The position numbers and the translations under genes are program-made. From the NCBI RefSeq assembly GCF_900101435.1, contig NZ_FMZH01000001.1:744001-808000 (forward strand): a DNA stretch of 64,000 bases, in the 5' to 3' direction. Positions 55,241-64,000 of the stretch are shown here, piece after piece. The notes under the pieces were generated by a model, which was not told where the DNA came from, made no database searches, and worked only from the letters and a program-made list of their open reading frames with translations. Each line of letters opens with the position of its first letter. Within the stretch, counting starts at the first letter, position 1. Source of the stretch: Pedobacter soli. Lineage in GTDB: Bacteria > Bacteroidota > Bacteroidia > Sphingobacteriales > Sphingobacteriaceae.

Positions 55241-56491
55241 CTATACTTTGCAGTAGGTACCAATTGACTTGGCGATATCCTTTTGCCATAGCGCGAGCTG
55301 CTGAGAGGGGTACATTGAAATATCAAATTTCAACCTGAGCACCGAACACCTATAGTATCCATGTCCGGACTCCTCATGATGGAAATGACCATCCACAAAA
55401 CCCTCGTCAGCTCCGGGATAGCAAAGGATTGTGTGGTCAGAGCTGAAATATTTTGTGTAGGCATACATCTGTTGCAGATCGGCATATCCCGGTTTATTGC
55501 CATAAGGCAGCTTCCATTTCGTATCCAGGACAAAGGTTTTTTCCCCACTTTTTATTACCACATCAGGCCTGAGGTTAACTGGCCTTTTCCCAAAAAGCCT
55601 CCAATAAGGTTTATTGGCCTGTGGTTCAATTGTTGCATCGACCAGATATTTTTTAAGGCTCAGGTACACAAACTTTTCCCATAGCTGGTTCATGTCAAAC
55701 ATCAATGCCATGACCCGGCTTTTCCCTGCGTTGATATCGGGATGGTAATTGAGCAATAAAAGCCGCGACATCATCAGCGCTTTGCGGTAATGCTCATTTT
55801 TCCTGGAATAAACAATCTTTTCGAACGTATCTTCAGACACGTAGATATCATTCATATCGGGGAAATCGAGCATTATTGCTTCTACATTTGTATGGACATG
55901 GCCAGTATGGTTAAAGGTTTTGATCAGCTTTAGCGTCTTGTACAACAGCTGGTTAAGGAGGTTATCGCGGTCATATAAAGTATATTTCACAAAAAAACGT
56001 TCCTGGTGAACAATATTTTTGGTCAGGTGCTTTTGGAAAAGTAATTTACCTTTAAGTGAGGTTGTATTCCCTTCTTGCTTCCTGTACTTTTTCAATAGCC
56101 CTTGATGAAGGATCACTTGTACCTCTTTAATAAATTCCGCAATATACAAATCAAGTATATTGTTCTTTTTAAGCTTTAAGTTCGCATCATTGGTAGAGAT
56201 GACGTCCAATACGCCCACTTTGCGCAGCATATCAACAAGAACCTTTCTCCACTGCTGCTTACTACCCCGGTCAATTTTGGGCAACACTTCAATATTTAAG
56301 TGGCCCAAAGCAATTACCCCTACATAACCACAAAATTTCACCCCTTTGTGGATGAGGGAATAGTAAGGAACCCCTTCCTCCCCTGCATGAAGTTGTAGGC
56401 ATTCCAATTCTTTTACGGACAACCTGCCGTCCTCGGGTTGGCCGAGACGGAGACTATCGTGCTCAAATACTGTAATAGTACGTTTAAGCAT
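55241..56491 (-). CDS. mcrC: McrC-type nuclease subunit of McrBC restriction
   Basis: The ATG at 56491 (MLKRTITVFEHDSLRLG) overlaps the mcrB stop by 8 bp, the usual coupling. The McrC family body includes the PD-(D/E)XK nuclease core: NLRPDVVIKSGEKTFVLDTKWK, with Asp, Asp and Lys in place. McrC is the endonuclease that is brought to modified DNA by the McrB ring. Length ~416 is normal. Confidence 0.88.
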   Translation of the reverse strand: MLKRTITVFEHDSLRLGQPEDGRLSVKELECLQLHAGEEGVPYYSLIHKGVKFCGYVGVIALGHLNIEVLPKIDRGSKQQWRKVLVDMLRKVGVLDVISTNDANLKLKKNNILDLYIAEFIKEVQVILHQGLLKKYRKQEGNTTSLKGKLLFQKHLTKNIVHQERFFVKYTLYDRDNLLNQLLYKTLKLIKTFNHTGHVHTNVEAIMLDFPDMNDIYVSEDTFEKIVYSRKNEHYRKALMMSRLLLLNYHPDINAGKSRVMALMFDMNQLWEKFVYLSLKKYLVDATIEPQANKPYWRLFGKRPVNLRPDVVIKSGEKTFVLDTKWKLPYGNKPGYADLQQMYAYTKYFSSDHTILCYPGADEGFVDGHFHHEESGHGYYRCSVLRLKFDISMYPSQQLALWQKDIAKSIGTYCKV

Positions 56492-59405
56492 AACTGGAAA
56501 GCTTTTTCCCCAATAACAGGTCAAGTGCACCCTCGAAGTTTATGATGTGCTTTTTGCCGTCCAAGTCAATTTCAAAAGTTTCCTTTACCCTGTAATCCAA
56601 AATTTCATATACAGCTTTTCCGTCCAGTTCATCCGGATCAAAATCAAATTGGGCAAAAACTTCCCCGCCCCCTAGTTTTTTTTCACGGATAAAACCGGCT
56701 CCAAGCACAGGTCCTATTTTCGAAAGATCCCCATAGAAGTATTCCTGTAATAACGGAATTACCTTATTATATATAACATGCCTAAGATCTTCCATAGAAT
56801 AAATGGACATAAAATAAGAATGTCCGATCACATGGTCAGCTGACAGTAGCTTCTCCAGCCTCGCATTAATGCTCATCAAAAAAACTTTCAGGTTGAACCC
56901 GTTGAAATTTTCGCCAAAAATGCGCTCATCCGCGCCAGCGTATTTCATCTTATTCCAGATCTCTTCCTTTTTATCCTCATTCATTTCTTCCAGTTCACTG
57001 GCGCCCAGGAAATGGTAAAGCGGAGTTTCCTTTTCCAAAAATTTGGGATCGTTCCAGGGCTTATCTTCGTAAGCCCACCAAAGCTGCCAGATCAGGCGCC
57101 TTGAGTCCAGAAGTTCTGCTCGAGAAGGCATTTCCTCGAAGCTGAACCTTCTTCGTAAAGCGGTGTCAAGTGCTTCCACACTCCTGTCCGCGGTATTCAT
57201 CGTTCCGATAATGTAGAGGTTACGCGGTACACTGAAAGCATGCGCAGAATATGGAAGGATAATGCGCAATTCCTCATCAGCATCTTTTCGTTTGGAATCC
57301 TCGATTAGGGTGATGAGTTCTCCAAAAATCTGCGAGATGTTCCCCCTATTGATTTCATCTATAATGAGTACAAAATTCTTCTTTGTATTATCTTCATCGG
57401 TTACCTGGAATGGGTAATGTGCTTGAATATGCTCGCTTATAGCAATCGTATAAGACTTCCAGTCGTCAACTATGCCGTTGGTCATATAGTTCATGACCAT
57501 ACTTCTGGTCACCACCATTTCAGTCGCATTCTCTGTTTGTGGAATTGCGACGACATTGTGATTTGAATTGATCCGGATATTGAAAGGTTTTTTGAGTTTG
57601 GGAGTGTAAAGGACCAGTACATTTTCGTTCTCCACCACCTCATTGACAAACTTATCGTAGGAATCGTCAAAACCCGAAACCGATTTTGTTTTTGACGCCT
57701 GTAGACAGATTTTTTTGAACAGCCCGTCAGTTACCTGGTAATTTACAGCGCCTTCAGTTCCTTTGGGTGAAACTGGCTTGATGCCTTCAATAAAATCCTC
57801 GTAAGACATGCTCTGATGAAATGTACAAAAGGCAATCTGACCCTTACCATTATCAAAATCACTGATCAACAGATCCCGGAACTGCCGGGTAAGCGCATGC
57901 CTATCATTACGATTAGCAGCATAAAATACCGGATCAATAATTTTTAGCGCCCTATCAATTGTATGATAGGTTTTTCCTGTCCCGGGGGGACCATATAGGA
58001 TTTGGTTGAGTTCCATCTTTTCAAAATTGTTTTTTTCAGACACTTTTTCAGGATCCAAAGGCATTACATATCTTACCCTATCAGCAATACTGTTTTCAAG
58101 AAAAAGCAGCTGCTCTGTTATTTGGTCGACGACATCTTCGTCAAAGGGATTTAAACCTGTTTTTGTTCCGATACTATGCCCATCCTGCCATGGAATCCAT
58201 TCCAATCCTTCAGGCAGTTCATTTCCGATCAATGTTTTAAATTTCTGAGCCTGTTTACCCTCAAAATGGATATCCACAAAAAAACAGTTTTTATAAGCAT
58301 TACGGGTCCGGATGGAAACTTCAAAATGGGCATCCCGATTTCCGATCAGCCCGGCGGCATCACGGATCCAGACATAACTGTCTTTTCTTCCACTGAATCC
58401 ATTGTCCTTTAAATGCGCATAGTCAATCGAGAAGTCTTTCAGAATAGATTCTTCTTCCTGCATGGCCGACTGGAGGTCACCGATCACACTTTTAAATGTG
58501 ACCTCATTTTTATCAAGCATTTTGTATAAGATATCCTGTGCTAAAAGTTTATGGTGCTGATCCTGAAATAACCCCGGTGGAAGCTTTTCGGATACGATTT
58601 CCAGCAGTTCGCTATCCGGCTTGATATACCGTTCAACCAAATCCTCAACAAGTTTCAGGTAATGGATATATTTCTCATTTTTCTTTTTAGTTTTCTCTCC
58701 AAGCTTGATGCAATATTTAACATAGAAAGAGCTCTTGTAAAAAGTATATTTTTCCGGGTATTTAACCGTGAGAAAGGTCGCAATCGCGCGCTCATCCTGA
58801 TGATGGAACAATGTCTGCCCCATTGCCCGGTAGGCCTCATCGATCATGGCCTGGAACAGGTTAATCCGCTCACCAAGGAGAAGATTTTCATTAAAAAGAA
58901 CTTCAAGTGCTTCCCTGTAAGCCTGCGGATTCTCAGCTAGAATATGGTTCCTGACGCCCCTAGTAGTGTGAAAGATCAGGTTATCGTAAGTAATTGTCCT
59001 GATTTTCTCGGCAAAATCCAGGCCGCTGAGATCAGGCTTTCCACCAATGTCCTTTAACATCCGCCATTTATAAAGCTCATCATTCAGCCCTTTTTCAACC
59101 AGATCCTCTTTATACCCCTCAATCATTTGCTGGACCGGATCATTAGTACGCTTTTCAATCATAAATTCCGCCCCAAGCAATAAAAGAAAACGCTGGGCCA
59201 TACTGGTTGTAAACTGATCATGAGCCAATAATTCCCCGTTTGCAAATTCATTTGCTATCACAATCACGTGTTTGGGCGGGTATTTTTTATTTTCATAGGA
59301 AAGGTCATATATCGATGACTTCCCAAGCGGGTATCTCAGTCCATTTTCACGGATATCGGCAATGGCCTGTAGAACATGTTCTTTGGTAATATTCTTAGGG
59401 ATCAA
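56484..59405 (-). CDS. mcrB: McrB-type AAA+ GTPase/ATPase
   Basis: Start is TTG (59405) because the only in-frame upstream codon region runs into a stop. The C-terminal AAA+ domain has Walker A ILYGPPGTGKTYHT, Walker B VLIIDEINRGNISQIFGELI and the sensor NLYIIGTMNTADRSVEALDTALRRRF, as in McrB. The N-terminal ~450 residues hold unknown domains, including YPLGKSSIYDLSYENKKYPPKHVI, which is the likely modified-DNA or phage-signal reader, different from E. coli McrB. It forms a ring that translocates DNA and activates McrC. Confidence 0.88.
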   Translation of the reverse strand: MIPKNITKEHVLQAIADIRENGLRYPLGKSSIYDLSYENKKYPPKHVIVIANEFANGELLAHDQFTTSMAQRFLLLLGAEFMIEKRTNDPVQQMIEGYKEDLVEKGLNDELYKWRMLKDIGGKPDLSGLDFAEKIRTITYDNLIFHTTRGVRNHILAENPQAYREALEVLFNENLLLGERINLFQAMIDEAYRAMGQTLFHHQDERAIATFLTVKYPEKYTFYKSSFYVKYCIKLGEKTKKKNEKYIHYLKLVEDLVERYIKPDSELLEIVSEKLPPGLFQDQHHKLLAQDILYKMLDKNEVTFKSVIGDLQSAMQEEESILKDFSIDYAHLKDNGFSGRKDSYVWIRDAAGLIGNRDAHFEVSIRTRNAYKNCFFVDIHFEGKQAQKFKTLIGNELPEGLEWIPWQDGHSIGTKTGLNPFDEDVVDQITEQLLFLENSIADRVRYVMPLDPEKVSEKNNFEKMELNQILYGPPGTGKTYHTIDRALKIIDPVFYAANRNDRHALTRQFRDLLISDFDNGKGQIAFCTFHQSMSYEDFIEGIKPVSPKGTEGAVNYQVTDGLFKKICLQASKTKSVSGFDDSYDKFVNEVVENENVLVLYTPKLKKPFNIRINSNHNVVAIPQTENATEMVVTRSMVMNYMTNGIVDDWKSYTIAISEHIQAHYPFQVTDEDNTKKNFVLIIDEINRGNISQIFGELITLIEDSKRKDADEELRIILPYSAHAFSVPRNLYIIGTMNTADRSVEALDTALRRRFSFEEMPSRAELLDSRRLIWQLWWAYEDKPWNDPKFLEKETPLYHFLGASELEEMNEDKKEEIWNKMKYAGADERIFGENFNGFNLKVFLMSINARLEKLLSADHVIGHSYFMSIYSMEDLRHVIYNKVIPLLQEYFYGDLSKIGPVLGAGFIREKKLGGGEVFAQFDFDPDELDGKAVYEILDYRVKETFEIDLDGKKHIINFEGALDLLLGKKLSSYA

Positions 59406-59874
59406 TTGAGCGTTGTTTTAATGTGATCATTATCTTAAAGACCAGCGGTCTAAGACGGTCCAAAATAGCAAATAATTATCATCTATGGATGATTTACAAT
59501 ATTCTGATGCGTAATAAATGCTTTTTTACCCATATTTTCGGCGCGCCATTTTAACTCCAAAAGAAAAAATCACCATTGGCGCAATCCTGTGATCAAAGCT
59601 GCTTGCCTGACCAAAGATGTTACCGATCAGCGAAAATCGGTTTAAAACCAAAAAGGTAGTGGCTTTAATATTTGAAGTCAACAGAAATTAGGCCTGTCCG
59701 AAACAAATCGAACAGTCCCATTTACCTTAAACTTCCAGAAAAGTGGTGCATCCGGCGGGTGTTAATTTACCGCAATGGTGTAAGATATCATTAAAACCCA
59801 GTCAGCCGCCCTAATTTTTAAAAACAAACTTTGTGATATTTGCTTAAATACAACCCATAACCAAATTTCCCGTC
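59406..59874. other. 469-bp gap without supported gene
   Basis: No frame of convincing length or family was found on either strand. A hairpin (ACCGAT...ATCGGT near 59620-59642) and AT-rich DNA are present. The last ~40 bases before 59875 (ACTTTGTGATATTTGC) may hold the promoter of the small gene that follows. Confidence 0.4.
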
Positions 59875-60261
59875 ATGAAAATAACCCTAGACGATTTAGC
59901 ACAAAAATTCCAGCTATTATTCACCAAGGTAGAGCTGATCGAGCAAAAACTTAATTCACCAAGTTTAAGGAGAAAAGCTACTTTAGTTTCCGGCTTTCCA
60001 ATCCAGGAACTTCTTTCCTTTAAAAATGAACTTGAGCAGGTTTACGATAAATTTGCTGTTTTAACCCCGCAGGCACTGTACCTCGATATCTTCGATACCC
60101 TAAAACAGATAGAAACCACTACCAATGAGATCAAGGAATCAACCGGATTTGTAAAAAACATCTTTGTAAAAGAAAAAGTAAAACCGGTAAAGGAAAAAGT
60201 CCCCAAACAGGAGATTATAGATAGCTTTACAATTAAATACCTCAAATCAATGAAAAAATAA
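59875..60261 (+). CDS. Small helical protein upstream of HTH gene
   Basis: 128 residues, with coiled-coil-prone MKITLDDLAQKFQLLFTKVELIEQKLNS and a Lys-rich C-terminus (VKPVKEKVPKQEIIDSFTIKYLKSMKK). No known family. A 45-base piece of this gene (around 60105-60146) recurs at 63433-63480 fused to a copy of the next gene, showing that the two form a duplicated unit. Confidence 0.65.
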   Translation: MKITLDDLAQKFQLLFTKVELIEQKLNSPSLRRKATLVSGFPIQELLSFKNELEQVYDKFAVLTPQALYLDIFDTLKQIETTTNEIKESTGFVKNIFVKEKVKPVKEKVPKQEIIDSFTIKYLKSMKK

Positions 60262-60295
60262 GGATAGATAAACCGCTACTTCTTTAACACCAACC

Positions 60296-60338
60296 TACCC
60301 AATGTTGGACAGCCGATAAAAAACTTTGCCCAACATTG
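60296..60338 (+). promoter_or_regulatory. Operator-like palindromes before the HTH gene
   Basis: TACCCAATGTTGGACA (60296-60311) matches the tra-operon palindrome at 13 of 16 positions. A second half, CCAACATTG (60330-60338), is the exact reverse complement of CAATGTTGG (60300-60308). The paired sites flank an AAACTTTG box and lie within 60 bp of the HTH start, fitting autoregulation. Confidence 0.6.
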
Positions 60339-60356
60339 TATCAAACTGAATCAATT

Positions 60357-60698
60357 ATGGAAACCTTTGGTTTTGAAAAACTTCCCGAAGTAGTAAGGCA
60401 GCTGTTTGAAAAAGTTGAACGCATTGAATCAATGCTAGAAAAACTTCATCCCAGCGAAGAAGACCAGGACGAACTCTTCAACATCCAGCAGGCAGCAGAC
60501 TACCTGAAAGTATCCGTACAATCAATTTATGCCAAGGTCAGCAGACTGGAAATACCGGTAAACAAGCCTGGCAAACGGTTATACTTCAGCAAACGCGAAC
60601 TCCGCAGCTGGGTAGCCAATTCCAGGCGGAAAACCGCCACCGAAATGATCGGTGAACTCAAATTAACAGTGGAAAAAAGTAACTCCAGATTGTACTGA
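60357..60698 (+). CDS. Excisionase-like HTH protein
   Basis: The ATG at 60357 (METFGFEKLPEVVRQLFEKVERIESM) is chosen over 60336. An N-terminal coiled coil precedes a winged HTH of the excisionase/HTH_17 type: DELFNIQQAADYLKVSVQSIYAKVSRLEIPVNKPGKRLYFSKRELRSWVANSRRK. Proteins of this type bend DNA for excision or regulate mobile-element genes. It is a natural candidate for the factor binding the palindromes at 23663, 51765 and 60296. Confidence 0.8.
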   Translation: METFGFEKLPEVVRQLFEKVERIESMLEKLHPSEEDQDELFNIQQAADYLKVSVQSIYAKVSRLEIPVNKPGKRLYFSKRELRSWVANSRRKTATEMIGELKLTVEKSNSRLY

Positions 60699-60732
60699 TA
60701 ACCCTGGAACCATCAATAATGATGATCAATGG

Positions 60733-62601
60733 TCAGCGCTTCTCCAACCTGCTTAGCGCCCGTTTGAAATACGCCTGCGTTTCCTTGTCGGTACAATAGA
60801 TATAACAGCCCTTCATCCCCCGGGACATCAATGTACGGTAGGTATTTTTGATAATCCTGTCCAGGCGTTCCATGGTGGAGACAGGATCTGTTTTCATCAG
60901 GCCTTTATATCCCGAAAGGGCCCTATCCCGTTGGGGATGCGCATAAGGATTGACAACCAGCTTTCCATCACGGTAAAGCAGATCATCGCCAACAATCACA
61001 CCGATATAATCCACCTCAAGCCCCTGGCAGGTATGGATACAGCCGACCTGTTCGACAGATCCAGGCTCAATTATCCAGGAATAACCATCTCTGCGCAGAT
61101 TCCATTGCATTTGGAAACTATGCTCAGCGATGACCACATCCATCGCCTTGGGATCTTTCAGACTTAGCCAGTCCCAACAATAACCCGCTACCATCCGGGC
61201 CGAATCCCGCTCCCTGTTCTTTTCAAAAATCAGTGCTCTGAGTAGATTCGGATCATCCACTACCATAAAATCATATTTAAGCTCCGAAATCTTCAGGTTT
61301 GCCGATTCCCTGATCTGGAGTACATTATTCAGCCAAGCCAGATAACCTTCAGAACCCCCACAACGGAACTGCGAGGTAAGCTCCATATAACTCACCTCAG
61401 CATTAAAATGTTGGGCCCATTTTTCAATTTCCTGTTGGTCACCAATATCAAACATGGTCACCTGCTGGTCCTCATCCAGAAAGAAAACACTAGATCTGGA
61501 TGCATAGATAATCTCTTTTACCTGGTTTTCCCCTTTCACAAACCTCCCGGAACCGGCCATTAACCTATGCGCCTCATCTACGATCAGCGCATCAAACTCA
61601 TTGTCCTGGGATGCCACAAAGCTGGATGATCCTTTAAAAAGATGCGCAAAGTGGGTCTTGGTCATCACCTTGGTGAGTTTTTTTTCATACACGCTCCTGG
61701 GCGCAGCGTTACGGGTCACATATCGTGCATTGATTCCCTTTTTACTCAATTTGGATAACAGATGGATCGCCACTACTGATTTACCCGTACCGGGACCGCC
61801 CATTATGATCATCACCTTCTTTCGACTATCTGAAGCTGAGGTAACATTCGATAATGCATTTTCCAGTGCTATTTTTTGCGCATCGATCATCACAAAAGAA
61901 TCATTGCCCTTAAGCAATTTTGCCAGTTCATCCGCAAGTTTCTTCGATGGACGTACTTTTGCCAAATCCACCCGCTGAATGATATCGGTTTTATCCCCCT
62001 GCTTTATACGCTCGGAAATAAAATTCCTTACCTTGATTTTTTCGGTCTTAAAAAATGAGGGTGCTTTTGCCAAGTGATCGGCATAAAAAGAGCCTGAAAT
62101 GATCCCATCGTCCAAAAGATTATGCAGATAAGCGCAAGGACTAACACCTATCTTATTTTCATAAACCTCGGTATTGAATGCTTCCAATAAAGCCGCATAA
62201 GACCAGGCCTGGTAACTGGGATGGGTATCCTGAATCTGGTCCTTACCCCGGGACCAACTGATAATGGCATCCTTCTTTGTAGCCCTGACCGAAGACCATT
62301 GCTTGAGCTCAATCAGCACGATATGGTCATTTCCATCCGCATCCTGCCCGGCAACCATAAAATCGATCCTGCTCATGGTTCCCGGTATCATATATTCGAT
62401 ACTGATACTCACATCAAAGGGAACAAGCTCACTATCCAAAACAAAATACATATGCTGCAGAGAATGCTGCCAGGACCGGTAAAGCGATTCCTGCGTTTTA
62501 CTTCCCCAGACCTTAAGCACCTGCGCTTCAATGATATCTTCGATCAGACCATTTGAAACATCATCCAGAAATTCAAGCTTGTTCTTTTTGTAAACGATCA
62601 T
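60733..62601 (-). CDS. Nuclease-helicase fusion (DUF2075, Schlafen-3-like)
   Basis: The N-terminal ~130 residues include SRIDFMVAGQDADGNDHIVLIELKQW, a PD-(D/E)XK nuclease core. The DUF2075 SF1-type helicase follows: Walker A MIMGGPGTGKSVVAI, motif II ALIVDEAHRLM, and HTCQGLEVDYIGVIVGDDL toward the end. The overall layout (nuclease then helicase, ~620 aa) is common in phage-defence contexts. Its start overlaps the MazG-like gene by four bases, so the two act together. Confidence 0.85.
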   Translation of the reverse strand: MIVYKKNKLEFLDDVSNGLIEDIIEAQVLKVWGSKTQESLYRSWQHSLQHMYFVLDSELVPFDVSISIEYMIPGTMSRIDFMVAGQDADGNDHIVLIELKQWSSVRATKKDAIISWSRGKDQIQDTHPSYQAWSYAALLEAFNTEVYENKIGVSPCAYLHNLLDDGIISGSFYADHLAKAPSFFKTEKIKVRNFISERIKQGDKTDIIQRVDLAKVRPSKKLADELAKLLKGNDSFVMIDAQKIALENALSNVTSASDSRKKVMIIMGGPGTGKSVVAIHLLSKLSKKGINARYVTRNAAPRSVYEKKLTKVMTKTHFAHLFKGSSSFVASQDNEFDALIVDEAHRLMAGSGRFVKGENQVKEIIYASRSSVFFLDEDQQVTMFDIGDQQEIEKWAQHFNAEVSYMELTSQFRCGGSEGYLAWLNNVLQIRESANLKISELKYDFMVVDDPNLLRALIFEKNRERDSARMVAGYCWDWLSLKDPKAMDVVIAEHSFQMQWNLRRDGYSWIIEPGSVEQVGCIHTCQGLEVDYIGVIVGDDLLYRDGKLVVNPYAHPQRDRALSGYKGLMKTDPVSTMERLDRIIKNTYRTLMSRGMKGCYIYCTDKETQAYFKRALSRLEKR

Positions 62602-62927
62602 AGCTCATTATACTTCCTGGCATTCCCCTTAGACTTATCAACAGGATACTTTATCCCGTTTTTTCTGATCTTCTCCATCACGATCTCCTTCACATCAAGT
62701 CCGAGTTTTTCAGCCAGCAGCAGCGCATAACCGATCACGTCTGCAAGTTCCTCCCTAAGTTTCTCCGGGTTTGCCTGTTCCGGCGATTTCCAGAGATAAA
62801 GTTCAAGCAGCTCTGCAGCCTCGATATTGAGGGCAAGTGCAAGGTCTTTGGCATTATGGAATTGTTCCCAGTCCCGCTGATCGCGGAATTCGATAAGGGC
62901 ATCGGTCATCTCTTGTATATCAGTCAT
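62598..62927 (-). CDS. MazG-like nucleotide pyrophosphohydrolase
   Basis: The ATG at 62927 (MTDIQEMTDALIEFRDQRDWEQFHNAKDLALALNIEAAELLELYLW) gives ~109 residues. EAAELLE and EELADVIGYALLLAEKLGLD carry the ExxE and ExxD metal-binding pattern of all-alpha NTP pyrophosphatases. It could deplete or cleanse nucleotides as part of the defence pair with the nuclease-helicase gene. Confidence 0.88.
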   Translation of the reverse strand: MTDIQEMTDALIEFRDQRDWEQFHNAKDLALALNIEAAELLELYLWKSPEQANPEKLREELADVIGYALLLAEKLGLDVKEIVMEKIRKNGIKYPVDKSKGNARKYNEL

Positions 62928-63181
62928 ATCTTGTAAAGCGAAAAAAAATCCTATAGGACAGTAATGAACGAAGATAATCCTTTTCCTGAAAAACATAGAC
63001 ATTTTTCACCCATCCCCGATGCAGCATCAAAGCCGATAATATAGGGAATAACGAAATATTCAAAATTTTCTAGTTCTCTGGCCTCAGTGCGTATTTCACT
63101 AAAACTGTACAGCCCGTTGTACCGTCCTCAATTTATCTGTCTTTTTTGATCTATAATACTAGAAGAAGACAGGGGCATAAA

Positions 63182-63207
63182 AAAAGCCACTACAATGAGT
63201 GGCTTTT
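63182..63207 (-). terminator. Terminator after small minus-strand gene
   Basis: AAAAGCCACT (63182-63191) and AGTGGCTTTT (63198-63207) form a 10-bp stem with a 6-base loop, followed on the minus strand by a run of T. It lies ~17 bp after the stop of the 62-codon gene. Confidence 0.8.
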
Positions 63208-63224
63208 CAATATTTAAAACTGGC

Positions 63225-63413
63225 CTATCTGGCTTTGTGTTTTGCATTCTTCAATTCCGCCATAAAGATTTTTCCATCTTTTTCAGTACTGATCGCTTTC
63301 GAAAGACTGTCCTCCTTTCCCTGAGTGCCGACATCATGGGAAAGCTTGCCGGCCCTGTTTTGGCTGAGCACTTTGCGAAAGTTGATAAGCTGTTGTTGGA
63401 TACGTTTATTCAT
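63225..63413 (-). CDS. Small basic protein of unknown function (62 aa)
   Basis: The ATG at 63413 (MNKRIQQQLINFRKVLSQNR) is chosen; the 19-residue upstream extension is hydrophobic and overlaps the pseudogene fragment on the other strand. Protein ends GKIFMAELKNAKHKAR. It is hydrophilic and Lys/Gln-rich. The clear terminator just after it supports that it is transcribed. No family known. Confidence 0.5.
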   Translation of the reverse strand: MNKRIQQQLINFRKVLSQNRAGKLSHDVGTQGKEDSLSKAISTEKDGKIFMAELKNAKHKAR

Positions 63414-63431
63414 AATACCACAAATATGCAA

Positions 63432-63806
63432 ATAATAAAAACAGATAGAAACCACCACCAATGAAATCAAAGAATCAACCTACCGGAAGTCATCCGCCAA
63501 CTCTTCGAAAAGGTTGAACGCATCGAATCAATAGTTGAACAGCTTCATCCCAGCGAAGAGGATAATGATGAACTCTTCAACATCAAGCAGGCAGCAGAGT
63601 ACCTGAAAGTCTCCATACAAGCGATTTATGCAAAAGTGAGCAGACTGGAGATACCGGGCAGAAAACCGGGCAAACGGTTATACTTCAGCAAACGCGAACT
63701 CCGCAGTTGGGTAGATCGTTCCAGGCGTAAAACCGCCAGTGAACTGATCAGTGAACTAAAAGAACTACCCAAAGTAAATATACTAAGTTATACTAGAATG
63801 GGTTGA
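63432..63806 (+). pseudogene. Broken second copy of the small-protein/HTH gene pair
   Basis: Bases 63433-63480 match part of the small gene at 59875 (around 60105-60146); from 63480 on the sequence matches the HTH gene from its sixth codon to the end, about 80% identical in protein (LPEVIRQLFEKVERIES; ELFNIKQAAEYLKVSIQAIYAKVS). The two parts are joined out of frame and ~230 bp between them are missing; there is no ATG before the HTH part. It is therefore an internal-deletion relic with no usable start. Confidence 0.75.
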
Positions 63807-64000
63807 TTTTGCACTAAAGTGTCCGGAAGCGATATCAAAACTATAATGAGATTTTCAGCAATCAACAATAAAACAGAACATTAAGCCATTTTTGATTAAC
63901 GCAGAAGTCTTTTGATCATCGATTGACACCTATGATTTTAAAATAATCATCATTTTGCTTTCTTAGGGTAAGGTCTATTTATTTATTCTGCCTCGGTGTA

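Noticed and set aside
1..64000. tRNA, rRNA, CRISPR array or complete integrase
   Set aside because: No cloverleaf with a GTTCRANNC-type arm, no regular spaced repeats and no tyrosine-recombinase or full serine-recombinase gene were seen; the element ends are probably outside the window.

Overview
The window looks like an accessory region of a Bacteroidetes genome, most likely a Sphingobacteriaceae relative of Pedobacter or Mucilaginibacter. The evidence is a Bacteroidetes-type conjugation operon (TraE/F/G/I/J/K/L/M families), an RteC-type regulator, a BfmA/BtgA-type mobilization protein with a MobB-type relaxase, a SusC/SusD pair, LytTR/LytS and NarL-type two-component systems, and the near absence of strong Shine-Dalgarno sequences. 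No tRNA, rRNA or CRISPR array was seen, and no complete integrase. The ends of the element therefore probably lie outside the window.

Left part (1-10.5 kb): three conflict-type loci. These are a STAND-like ATPase cut by the window edge, a 1449-residue caspase-NACHT-repeat protein, and, divergent from it, a caspase-like gene translationally coupled to an alpha/beta hydrolase. From 10.5 to 23.7 kb a long minus-strand transfer operon runs from an unknown membrane protein through traE, traF, traG, a lipoprotein, three tandem TraI-like paralogues, traJ, traK, traL and traM. It continues into two mutually related unknown proteins, a serine-recombinase-like protein and a 58-residue histone-H1-like protein that ends in a clear terminator. 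A perfect 16-bp palindrome lies in front of this operon, and related copies lie in front of two other element genes at 51.8 and 60.3 kb.

Middle part (23.8-47.3 kb): cargo and regulation. It holds a nucleoside-phosphorylase-domain protein, a PIN toxin with an HTH partner, RteC, two Crp/Fnr regulators, a membrane-anchored UvrD-like helicase with an inserted nuclease-like segment, and a decayed gene resembling a nuclease of ABC-three-component conflict systems. A four-gene NarL-type sensory operon, a SusC-SusD-thioredoxin operon and a LytTR/LytS pair follow. The last pair encloses a small Thr-rich peptide gene on the opposite strand.

Right part (47.4-64 kb): the mobilization genes (a coupling protein split by an 11-bp insertion in its Walker A region, a relaxase, an accessory protein and an oriT-like hairpin region). 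Next come a second set of conflict genes: a fusion of a degenerate SF2-helicase-like domain to a KAP NTPase, McrBC, and a nuclease-helicase (DUF2075) coupled to a MazG-like pyrophosphohydrolase. The small HTH/excisionase-like gene at 60.4 kb has a broken second copy at the right end of the window. Overall the window reads as an integrative conjugative element carrying, or embedded in, a defence island. The best candidates for undescribed biology are the helicase-KAP fusion, the paired caspase loci, and the peptide/LytTR unit.
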